Positions 55,211 through 64,000 of a stretch of 64,000 nt of DNA are shown here, in pieces (the stretch's first letter is position 1; each line of letters starts with the position of its first letter). A program made the translations under genes and the position numbers. A model generated the notes under the pieces. That model did no database searches. It saw only the letters and a list, made by a program, of their open reading frames with translations, and had not been told where the DNA came from. The DNA is taken from NCBI GenBank assembly GCA_002205965.3, contig NADL03000650.1, positions 602,646 to 666,645 of the forward strand. Direction: 5' to 3'. This stretch comes from Kappaphycus alvarezii. Lineage: Eukaryota; Rhodophyta; Florideophyceae; Gigartinales; Solieriaceae.

Positions 55211-55582
55211 TCAAATTTTTTTTTGGCGGCTCGCAAACTGTTCAGATTGGAGTGTGTAAGAATATGTACACATTTTCTAGCATTGACGTAGGTGGCTAAC
55301 TCTGCAGCCACTTTTTTCTCTTTGTAGCAGAGCCGTATTCGAGCATATCTTTATATTCTGGCGTTGTGCTCGGAGCAAAAAACACACTTTGTGACTGTGG
55401 CATTGCATCATCTCTCGGTTTTCGCGGGATTACTTATCAGGTCACTGCACGGGAAATTTGTCAGAGAGCTCTTGCTAAAACTACCTCAGCTGTATTCGGT
55501 CACCGATTTCAGCACCCTTGAGATCCACGTCGTACTTCTAGATCACTCACGCATCAAGTTTCTCCCACCTCTATCAGTAACA

Positions 55583-58500
55583 ATGAACTTGAACCCATCA
55601 ACTAAACCGTTTTTTGTCCTCGTACAATTTGAAAAGTTGGTTCAGTTGGCACAGCGATCTACTCCTGGTCTTCTTCGTGGTGTTTCATCGAATCAATCGA
55701 AGTGATCAAGGAGTCTATGGAAAACAGTTTCTCATCAGAAAAGTTTGGAAGGCCCACCCTCAATTTCAGAAGTGATGTGAGAGAATTCAAAGGTTTGTTG
55801 GTGACATGCGAAGGAAACGAAGGAAACGAGTTCATTTTGCAGGGCTCTATTCCAGGAACAGACATCTTGCCTCGTATGGCATTCAACAACAAAACTTTAC
55901 TTGAGAAGATTGACTTTATTGATGGAAGGCATAGAACACTTGCGGCCAAAGAAGCATTTCCTGATTTTTCGACTGCAAATTGCCTGGTCATCTGTGAGAT
56001 TACTAATATGTATTCGTACGAAGAAATGAAGCAATATGGTTATCAACATTCGCAAGGGGCGGCGACTGTCGAGAACTGCTTTATAGATGTTTTTGGCTCG
56101 GTACGAAAAGACCTGACAAATGGTGAATTTTCCAACATTTGTAAGAGGAAATACGGCATCAAGTCATCTTCAGCGCTAGAAAACCTGACTAAGTTGCGAA
56201 AAGTTCTCTTTGAGAGCTCTTGTCATATTATTAGCATGAAAAGGTCATCCCGTTTGTTTTCCACAGAGGTTGTTGCTAAAAAAGTGTGCGGAAGTTTGTG
56301 TCATTGATGACAGAGTTTGGGACCCTCCAGTTTAGGAATACTCGCTATTCCTATCGTGATTTGTTGACATACAAGCAATTGGAAGTTAAGGAACATGTGC
56401 AGAATATGTTGGTGTGTGTGTCCAGTTGTTTGATGGAAAGTGTAGAGGATTTTGCGCCTGCTCGTTTGCTTAACCTTGTCGCTTCTTCTGCATTCGAAGC
56501 GCTAAATGAAAAAAATCATCCAGTAATCAGGGGTCAAGTGGGTATTTCTGTATTCCGAATGATACAGAAGGTATCCGCTGAGCTGAATGTTGACCTTCGA
56601 AAGATTAGCGATATTCTTCGTGACTCGAAGGATTTCTGTGTGGCTGAGAGCCCTATCTTCAAAATTGGTAACGAAATCACATCTGGACTAATTGAAGGTA
56701 TTGAATATTCCACTTCTAGCTCCTCGGCTGAATCTTTTCACTCTAATGGTTTATTAAGTTCGAAAGGTCGGATCCAGTCCTGAATGAACCCGCGGTCGTT
56801 CCTATAGAAAATCACACCCTCCCCGAGACAAAAAGTAGAAACGACTCTGCGAAATGCATGAAGATCCAGCTTCAGGAGCGGACTCGTTTCACATCGAGAG
56901 GAGAGAAGGTGATGGAGGCAAAAAGAAGAAAGATGTAGGTTTTGTGGTATTTGTGAGAGTGAGGTAGAAAAAAGCCAACCTCACCGGAGCCGAAGCTGTG
57001 ACGAAAGCTCAGCTTTAAAAGGGACAGAAAAGACCACAGTGGAAGCTGGCCCTCAGAGTACTATCGTAGGTACAGCCGAACCTCCGAAACTGTTTGGAAT
57101 CTCCGAGAATGGTTTGAAAATCTCCAAGTCTAATTCGAACATGGACGAAATTATGCTTGAGGGAAATTGCAGGGGTAGAGATCGATATTTGTGTGGACAA
57201 AGAAAGGATCCAACGAGACACGCGGATCTTGTCTCCGAACATGAACCTGGAAAATCCAGGAGAAGCAACATTTCCGGGTCTAGTAGGGATGCAATTATTG
57301 AATCAGATGACCAGAGTATAGATCAGAAGGTTCCTAAGCATCACGTTTCTGGGGCTGAAGTATCAACAGATGATGATGCATGCCAGTACTATCTTCAGTT
57401 ACAAAAGAACCGCAAAAATCCACCACTGATCATCCTCCCCGGATATGCACCTGACCCTGAAGTCGCAAAGAATAGCAATGAGATTTTGGATCAAAGATCA
57501 TCAAAGATAACTACTACTCAGAGCTCAATTGAAATCAATTTTAATGATGAAGATGATCTAGGAACTTTTTCTGAGCCTAGCTCTCAAATTAATATCTGTG
57601 ATGATGAAACCCCTCAAGACGTTTCTGAAGCCCGATATAACCTTCGGAAAAGCTCGGAAAGGATTTCAACCGAAAAGGAATCAAAAAACCGTGTGAATCG
57701 TAAGCGCAAAAATTCCAAGGATACTGGGGATATCGATTGCAGCAGCAAACGAAGGAAGCTGTCGAAGAAATCTAGTCATGAACTACAGGAGGTATACACG
57801 AGGAGAGCGAAATGCGCCAGGAGGTGTGTATTAGCTTCGCATTATGAGCTGGAAAAGTTTTCATCTCGTCGGTTCTTAGCAGATAGAAACTTGGTCGAAA
57901 ATTTACAGGAAGCACAAGACCATCGTCAGGTAGCATTTTTCGTTGATGAGCCGAACCTATGGGGTCTGGAGAATGCATTGGAAAATTTGAAAGAGAAAGG
58001 ATACAAAGTCTTCTCACTGACGATCGTCTCCGACAAATTATCAAATGATTTCGTGGTCCCGAAGAAAATCTCGTTACGAAAAAAATTTGTATACACGTTA
58101 CGCAAGGGAAGAAGGGTTATTCGTCGTGAGACTGTGTTTTTGAAGGAGGGGGAAAAATGTTTGCTAGCGAACAGAGAAGATATCCTCCGACGAAATCCAA
58201 CCTTAGCAGATGTAGAAGATTATTCTTTCGTATCTACCCTGAGCGTTATCTCATCGTTGGCAAAAAGGAATATTGTTATAATTGACTTCACTCAGTGTAT
58301 GCCTGGACTTCTCCTTAGAAAACGATTCAGCTCAGTAATGACCTAGTAGGTCAGTTTCTAAGAATATATGCTGGAAACGATGAGAACAAAGACGAAATAC
58401 AGTATTTGGATGTCATTAGGGAGAAAATACTATCGAAATGTAACTGTGGTGGACACGCGATAATTACCGAAGAGAACGAAGATTCCTTGAATGAATCAGA

Positions 58501-59163
58501 GTACCCAAACGTGAACAAAGGGCACGATGGACCCACATTTCTCTTGAGACAGGCGGGCGAAGATCAGCTTGAAATGAATGTGTTTGTTCACAACAGCATC
58601 CTAATCTCTAAGAATTTGAAGAACGAAACCCCTAGCTTCGTGAATGATGGGGAGAAAATGTGCAGAGTTTCGCATACAGAGTGCGGAACTCGTTTGCATG
58701 GTGGATTGTTCATGAAATGCTCGGAATATTCTAGGATTATAAATCATCCTGATCAAGAGCCGCTTCCTCTGGTGTATCCTGGGTCTTTCCTTGTCGACTA
58801 CGGAACCAAGGTTAACTATTTGGAAAACGAGATATCCCCATTTGAGATGAGCGATCTTTACATCTCTGGACTGACACATCGGAAGCTCTACTTCTACTGG
58901 AATACTAACAGTGTAGCTTCAATGGTCAATGAAGATCCAGAAACTGAATTACCTTCCATCCTGCATATACTGACGAACAGTTTCTGATCAGGTTGTATGA
59001 GAAGGGTGCGGGAGAATTGAAAAAGGAAAAAATGGCTTTGGTCTGCCTCCATATCGAACCCGCAAAAATGTCTCTTCTGAACAAGAAAGGAAGGAAATGC
59101 GAGAATTGTGATTCAGTGGAGCTATTTGGTCACTACGGAGGCGAATATTCTCATCGATACTAG
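55583..59163 (+). CDS. family A gene, copy 2: ParB-like/HTH N-terminus, zinc knuckle, conserved C-domain (frameshifted)
   Basis: About 1,190 residues if the frame changes near 55,690, 56,280, 56,770, 56,925, 58,340 and 58,960 are allowed for. Start ATG 55,583 ('MNLNPSTKPFFVLVQFEKL'). N-terminal domain: 'LLEKIDFIDGRHRTLAAKEA' (55,890-), the G-x-x-R/H-R-x-x-A pattern of ParB/DGQHR-type domains, then 'TNGEFSNICKRKYGIKSSSA' and 'ENLTKLRKVLFES', which fits the helix-turn-helix that follows in ParB. A zinc knuckle C-x2-C-x9-H-x4-C at 56,943-57,002 ('CGICESEVE'). A lysine-rich nuclear-localisation-like patch 'RKRKN' / 'SSKRRKLSKKSS' (about 57,700-57,770). C-domain: 'VAFFVDEPNLWGLENALENL', 'NIVIIDFTQCMPGLL', 'CNCGGHAI', 'GTRLHGGLFMKCSEY', and terminal 'HIEPAKMSLLNKKG', 'CENCDSVELFG'. 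No named family for the C-domain. DNA binding is inferred. Confidence 0.72.
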
Positions 59164-59440
59164 AAAATTATAGGTATTGGGATACTGGGATTGTAATATG
59201 ATAAAAGCTCCTGGACGTAGGAGGGAAACGCTGTTTTTAGGGAAAACCTTAGTTTAGAGACTGGTACCACATATGCAACGCTAGAAGGCATGTGCTGTAA
59301 CTATCGCCCATCGGAGCTGATGAGTAAAGGCAAGCCAGCAATGACCTGTGCCATTGTTCGTGGATTTTTTATGAGTAATGTTAGAGGAGAAGGATTAGGG
59401 AAGGAAATGAAAGTGCAAGAAGAAGAACTAGCATCGAATT

Positions 59441-59575
59441 CAGGCTCGCACCGGGAGCTGTACACGAATGACACGTTTTTAGCGCCCACCCGGGAGCTTG
59501 CCACGAAAGACACGTGTAAGTCACCGAGCTGGGAGCCTTACACGACGGGCTTGATCGCGAAGGTGAGGCGGAACA
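59441..59575. repeat. 39-bp array module 4 (three units)
   Basis: Leads at 59,451 (CCGGGAG), 59,490 (CCGGGAG) and 59,529 (CTGGGAG), spacing 39 and 39. Cores TACACGAATGACACGT, GCCACGAAAGACACGTGT and a worn third. It lies about 290 bp after the family A copy 2 stop and is followed by GCGAAGGTGAGGCGG, a variant of the string that follows modules 1 and 2. Confidence 0.92.
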
Positions 59576-59744
59576 TAAATTAGTGTCCTTTTCTAAAACT
59601 GACCTGGCAGTTTTGCATGCAAGATTGATTTGCCTCCCATCCATCGAAAGATTTTATAGGACTAAGTGCATCATTGTAGTCCTTTCAAACAAATCTGATC
59701 ACCTGGGTTCTACTGTAGTACTGTGCTAAGTATTCTACTGCTAC

Positions 59745-60295
59745 ACACAGGTCGACCCCTGCAATTATTTCCCTCAACACACGGCCCGTCCAGCTGAGCA
59801 ACCAGTTTTAAAGTTTTATCACACAACCAATCCTGAAAAAATCGAAAATCGCCACATGTTTGCACATCCGTCCAGGTCAAAAAACGTTCTCCCCCATTTT
59901 TCCACAATTTTGAAAGGGAAGTTCTCACTCTATTTTGGAAATTTGATTACGAAAAGAATCACATCTCATCAAGAGGGGAAGAAACTTAGTTGTTTCACAT
60001 AAATACCATTACTTGTGAATTGCAAACCCTACCAGTCCGGCCAGTTTCGGAACCCGACTGCTGCAGTAACCCCGGTCACTATATTTTGCTTATCTGGCTG
60101 ACTCCTTATTTGCATTAGATGATCGCATCTCAATCACGCTTTCAACCTATCAATCAATATTCAGCTAATTTATCTTCTCCAATTTTAACATTCTCGCTTG
60201 ATTAGTCTCATCAGTAACTTGGCATTCTGTTACTGTTCTCAAGAAAGACTTTCCGACAAGAAACGAACTTCGAATTCCACACATAACATTTTGCA
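59745..60295 (+). promoter_or_regulatory. 5' leader of family B copy 3, shared with copy 1
   Basis: Resembles the leader of copy 1 (42,590-42,740) in order and spacing of short blocks around CCCGTCCAGCTGAGCAACCA and CATCCGTCCAGGTCAAAAAA. No other copy is seen in front of copy 2, whose 5' end is lost. Confidence 0.5.
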
Positions 60296-62169
60296 ATGTT
60301 TTGTAACCGCCAAAATGATCAAGGAAGTTGGGAGCCATGTTTTGTTATCTGGTATAAGGACCCAATCATGTTCAGGAAGAAAGACGCCCTCCCTCTGTAA
60401 ATGCGCTCGATGAACTTCGTAACTTGGGAAATGGTGTCCAGGCTGTAGAGATGATGGCATTTTGGAGGGAAGAAAGCAGAATCAAAGTATCTCATGGTCT
60501 TCTGCAGTACGAATACGGAAAACTACATTTTGATGATAATTGCGGATTGAGGCACTCACTAGGGTACCCGGACTTATTTGTTCCCCAGAATAAGTTCATT
60601 TTATCTCTAAATGACCAGAAACACATTGACTGCACCAAGTTCCGAGTTCCTGTGCTATCTGCCAAAGAAATTCGTTTCAAAGAAATCGAGGACTTAGGAA
60701 TCTGAGCGACGCATGGCTTGGGGCTCTAGTTGTTTCTCGGGCGAAAATAACTCTTTTCATGATTATGAATATTGTGAAAAATTGGCCATACACTGAAAAT
60801 CCATTTACAATGGAGTCTTGCGAACATCCTCAAAGGGTTACAGAGTCCAGTGAAATGTCAACCCATTTCCTTCTTTTTGTTCCAACGGCGAAGCCAAAAT
60901 TACTGCAGGAATTCCTTGACAGTGCATCTGTGTCACGAATTAATGAAAAGGAATCCTTGGACATGCTACAACGCTCCTTTCCGTTGCATGAGGGCTACTA
61001 CGGAGTTCATGTCCACCGAATTAGACGAGATATTGAAGAGAAATGTTATGAAGCAACTGTTCGGTTTGATGACTACGGAGGCTCAAAAGAAAAAGAACTT
61101 TGGCATGGGCGTATAGACTTTGGTCGTACGGATGGGACAATCCAAAAACTTGGCGTGCCAGAAGAAAAAGAACGTGGATATCTATCTCTGGACATGCCAA
61201 CTTTGCTCAATTCCAAACACTCCAAGACATCATGTATTGGGTTCGGAGATTGGGGATTCACCGGTTGCATTGAAAATACCGAGGTTTTTATGGTTCCTTA
61301 CAAGATGAAAAATGAAGAGCTTTTGGAGCAAAATCGCAGTAGGGGTACCATGAAATATAGAAGAAGAAGGATTTTGTCCAGACACGAACCAGTTTACGCA
61401 TCTCTCAATCTTTCGTCGGTGGATAACAAGTACAAACTCATCAAAGAATATCCGGATTTCGAGGAAATACTTCAAAATATAAAATATGATAATCAGCACA
61501 GTCCGAGAAGAGTCATAGAGATACAGGGTCTATTAGCTCACTTGATACGAGAATGGATCAGGTAGCAACAATTGATCAGGTTGCATCTAATCCTACACCC
61601 CAGCTTTCCGTGAAGCTAAGATTGCCTCTTCATTCCCCGAAAAAGAGCAGGTGGGTCAAGAAACAGCACAAAAGAGCTTTGGGAAAATTGAAAAAAACAA
61701 GATTGGTCACTTAACAACGGAGCAACATCAAAATAACCAAGATGGCATTCCTGAAACTCTAGCGCCTCCTCAAACTAGCGAAAAACCTGCTTGCGACTGT
61801 GATGCCATCCTTCCCAGGGCGTCGCCTCTTGAAACTAACGCGCATTCTTTCTCTGCTTCTCGGCTTCAAGTAATGGAGTCCAATCCTTCTCTTGCCGCAC
61901 TTCCCGAAGGTCACGCCATCCAGCATTGTACTATTGCAGGTTCTACTGGACAAGAACTACGACCTTCCTCTACACCTCACTCACCACCACCTACCCTCAA
62001 TTTATCGATATCCCCACCACCAGTGAGCTCTATTCATAACCAAACTGGTGCTTCAGTGTCCCTACCGCCCCTTCACCTGGCAATATCTTATACTGACAGA
62101 AATTATTGGGAGAAAGTCTGGTGCTTTGCAGTAGAAGCCGAAAAATCTGTATGGAGGAAAGGAAATTGA
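60296..62169 (+). pseudogene. family B gene, copy 3: N-domain and linker only, helicase deleted
   Basis: The ATG at 60,296 opens 'MFCNRQNDQG' and 'CFVIWYKDP', as in copy 1. N-domain: 'VNALDELRNLGNGVQAVEMM', 'FRVPVLSAKEI', 'LSDAWLGALVVS' (after a shift near 60,700), 'THFLLFVPTAKP', 'FPLHEGYYGVHV', 'HGRIDFGRTDGT', 'GFGDWGFTGCIENTEVFMVP'. Linker: 'SVKLRLPLHSP' as in copy 1, then a Ser/Pro-rich segment ending at 62,169. Middle and helicase domains are absent; about 110 bp later the sequence resumes at the very last codons of a B gene (62,285). Frame changes at about 60,370, 60,700 and 61,570. The product, if any, would be an N-domain-linker protein. Confidence 0.8.
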
Positions 62170-62284
62170 GGAAAACGATAAGACACATAACACAAATTAT
62201 GATTCTCCAATCTCAAGAAATGAAAATACCCGGATAGCAGGTGCATAAATTGTAAAACAGCAATCAGAAAAAAATTCCCGAATC

Positions 62285-62345
62285 CGTAACCATTGGAAGA
62301 ATGTCCTGTAGACAATACATGTAGACTAGTGGTTGCCACCTCTTA
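62285..62345 (+). pseudogene. remnant of a family B 3' end after the deletion
   Basis: CGTAACCATTGGAAGAATGT corresponds to AGTAACCATTGGAAGAAGAT at the end of copy 1 (47,854-47,873). The following ACATGTAGACTAGTGGTTG matches the bases after the copy 1 stop. This marks the right side of the internal deletion in copy 3. Confidence 0.75.
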
Positions 62346-62647
62346 TTTTACGAAACTGTATCGAACTAAAAAAACGCAATTCCTCGAGGCAAATTCGCTA
62401 TTAGATTCTGTAGTAGTGCATAGATTTGGAGTAAGAGTTCCAGAGGAAGGGGAGGTACTGGCAATTTCTAGGATTATTGTGTCATTTCCAACTAGAGAAG
62501 ATTTTTCGGCGATATACATGAAGGATACGCACTTAAATGCGACTTGGCCTTGACGATGATACTAATGACGGCGACGAGGTGGAAACATTTCAGGGTTGTT
62601 GGAAGCGAAGGAAGGGGGAAGAATAGGAAATATACCATTAAACACAA

Positions 62648-62725
62648 GTTGCACCGGGAAGTAAACACGAATGACACGTTTTTTATCCCCAACCGGGAGC
62701 TTGCCACATGACACGTGTAATGAAA
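62648..62725. repeat. 39-bp array module 5 (two units), last before the telomere
   Basis: Leads at 62,654 (CCGGGAA) and 62,693 (CCGGGAG), spacing 39. Cores AAACACGAATGACACGT and GCCACATGACACGTGT. It is preceded by GACTTGGCCTTGACG (about 62,540-62,555), as in module 3. About 145 bp of unique sequence lie between it and the telomere array. Confidence 0.9.
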
Positions 62726-62867
62726 CATCCAGGGAACATTTTGAGAAATATGCAATAATGGTAGTTCTGAAGCAAATGTGCTGATAGATCCTGTGATACT
62801 GCCGTAAGGTATGAGTATAGGTGCCAGAAGTAAATGATGTGTAAGTATAGTACTATCTAGAATGTTG

Positions 62868-64000
62868 TATTTAGGGTTTTAGGGGATTAGGGTTTTAGGG
62901 GTTTTAGGGGTTTTTAGGAATTTAGGGGATTTAGGTTTTTAGGGGATTTAGGGGATTTAGAGGGGATTAGAATATTAGGGGATTTAGGGGTTTTAAGGGG
63001 TTTTTAGGGGATTTAGGGGATTAGGGATTTAGGGGGTTTTAGGGGATTAGGGGTTTTTAGGGATTAGGGGTTTAGGGGATTTTAGGGGAATTAGGGGTTT
63101 AGGGGTTTTAGTTTTAAGGGTTTAGGGTTTTAGGGATTAGGGGATTAAGGATTAGAGGGATTTAGGGATTTAGGGGATTTAGGGGTTTTTAGGGATTTAG
63201 GGATTTAGGTTTAGGGGATTTAGGGATTAGGGGATTTAGGGATTAGGGGTTTTAGGGGATTTAGGGGATTAGGGGTTTTTAGGATTTAGGGGTTTTTAGG
63301 GGATTAGGGGTTTTAGGGTTTTTTAGGGTTTTAGGTTTTTTAGGGGTTTTTAGGGGTTTATTAGGGTTTTAGGTTTTTAGGGTTAGGGGATTTGGGATTA
63401 GGGGTTTTAGGGGGATTTAGGGTTTTTAGGGGATTTGGGGTTTTTTAGGGGATTTAGGGTTTTTAGGGGATTAGGTTTTTAGGGGATTTAGGGGATTAGG
63501 GGTTTTTTTAGGGTTTAGGGGATTAGGGGTTTTAGGGGTTTTAGGTTTTAGGGGTTTTTTAGGGATTAGGGAATTTAGGGGGTTAGGATTTAGGGGATTA
63601 GGGGATTTAGGGGTTTTTAGGGATTAGGGTTTTTTAGGGGTTTTTAGGGATTTAGGGGTTTAGGGGTTTAGGATTTAGGGGTTTTTTTAGGGTTTTAGGG
63701 TTTTAGGATTTTAGGGGTTTTTTAGGGGTTTTAGGGTTTTAGGGGTTTAGGGGATTAGGGGATTTAGGGGTTTTTAGGGTTTAGGGATTTAGGGGTTTTT
63801 AGGGTTTAGGGTTTTAGGGGTTTTTAGGGATTTGGGGTTTTAGGTTTTTAGGGGTTTTAGGGGATTAGGGGTTTTAGGGGTTTAGGGGATTTAGGGATTA
63901 GGGTTTAGGGGATTTAGGGATTTAGGGGATTTAGGGATTTAGAGGGATTTTAGGGGTTTAGGGGATTAGGGGATTAGGGATTTAGGGGTTTTAGGGGTTT
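62868..64000 (+). repeat. telomere-like array of degenerate T(2-4)AG(3-4) repeats
   Basis: More than 1.1 kb made almost only of TTAGGG/TTTTAGGGG/GGGGATTTAGGGG variants, with the G-rich strand 5'-3' toward the window end, as at a right-hand chromosome end. Unit length varies from 6 to about 10, many units carry an extra A after the G run, and no exact unit persists. Variation rises in homopolymer length, which is also what long-read consensus error would produce. It reaches the last base of the window, so the true end is not seen. Confidence 0.92.

Noticed and set aside
57950-58350. NYN/PIN-type nuclease in the family A C-domain ('FFVDEPNLWG')
   Set aside because: The Asp-Asn spacing looked suggestive, but the other acidic positions of the fold cannot be placed, so no domain name is given.
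59290-59583. 97-codon frame running through module 4
   Set aside because: It translates the 39-bp repeats (divisible by three, so stop-free by chance), and the frame is not kept at other modules.
62868-64000. CRISPR-like or other spaced repeat array
   Set aside because: There are no spacers; the sequence is a continuous G-rich telomere-type repeat at a chromosome end.

Overview
This is a eukaryotic chromosome-end window. Evidence: two eukaryote-specific single-copy genes (proteasome lid subunit RPN6/PSMD11 and an ARMC6-type armadillo protein), Ty1/copia, Ty3/gypsy, mariner, pogo-like and R2-type non-LTR elements, and a 1.1-kb telomere-like array of degenerate T(2-4)AG(3-4) repeats with the G-rich strand running to the right end. 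Genes look intronless and the retroelement remnants are heavily decayed. I suspect a red alga of the Chondrus type, but the sequence alone does not prove it.

Layout. 1-28 kb is a graveyard of mobile elements: R2-type (restriction-like endonuclease, RLE) non-LTR remnants at 2.3-3.3, 7.7, 8.7-9.5 and 28.1-29.0 kb; a complete but dead mariner with readable inverted termini (3,664-5,210); a broken serine racemase/threonine dehydratase-like gene (5.9-6.9 kb); a decayed copia element (9.8-14.9 kb) plus an antisense copia integrase fragment (17.6-18.0 kb); a decayed gypsy element (18.3-21.3 kb); a three-copy dispersed repeat partly in inverted orientation (22-23.6 kb); and a pogo-like transposase (25.4-26.8 kb). 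28-38 kb holds RPN6 (29.5-30.8 kb), ARMC6 (33.6-35.2 kb) and more R2-type copies, some head-to-tail.

38-62.7 kb is the interesting part: a subtelomeric array built from three gene families. Family B (three copies) is a ~1,640-residue protein with its own N-terminal domain, a low-complexity middle and a UPF1-like superfamily 1 helicase at the C-terminus. Family A (two copies) is a ~1,200-residue protein with a ParB-like DGRHR motif, a possible HTH, a zinc-knuckle and a conserved C-terminal domain ending in a Cys pair. Family C (two copies, opposite strand) appears to be a stand-alone relative of the B N-terminal domain. All A and B genes point to the telomere. Each A/B cassette is bounded by a short module of two or three 39-bp repeats (core ACACGANTGACACGT); six modules delimit five cassettes before the telomere. 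The same module follows both A and B genes, so it belongs to the array rather than to one gene family.

Nearly every gene, including the housekeeping ones, is crossed by single-base frameshifts with conserved protein on both sides. This is either consensus indel error in a draft assembly or widespread decay; reads or transcripts would tell which. I found no tRNA, rRNA or CRISPR.
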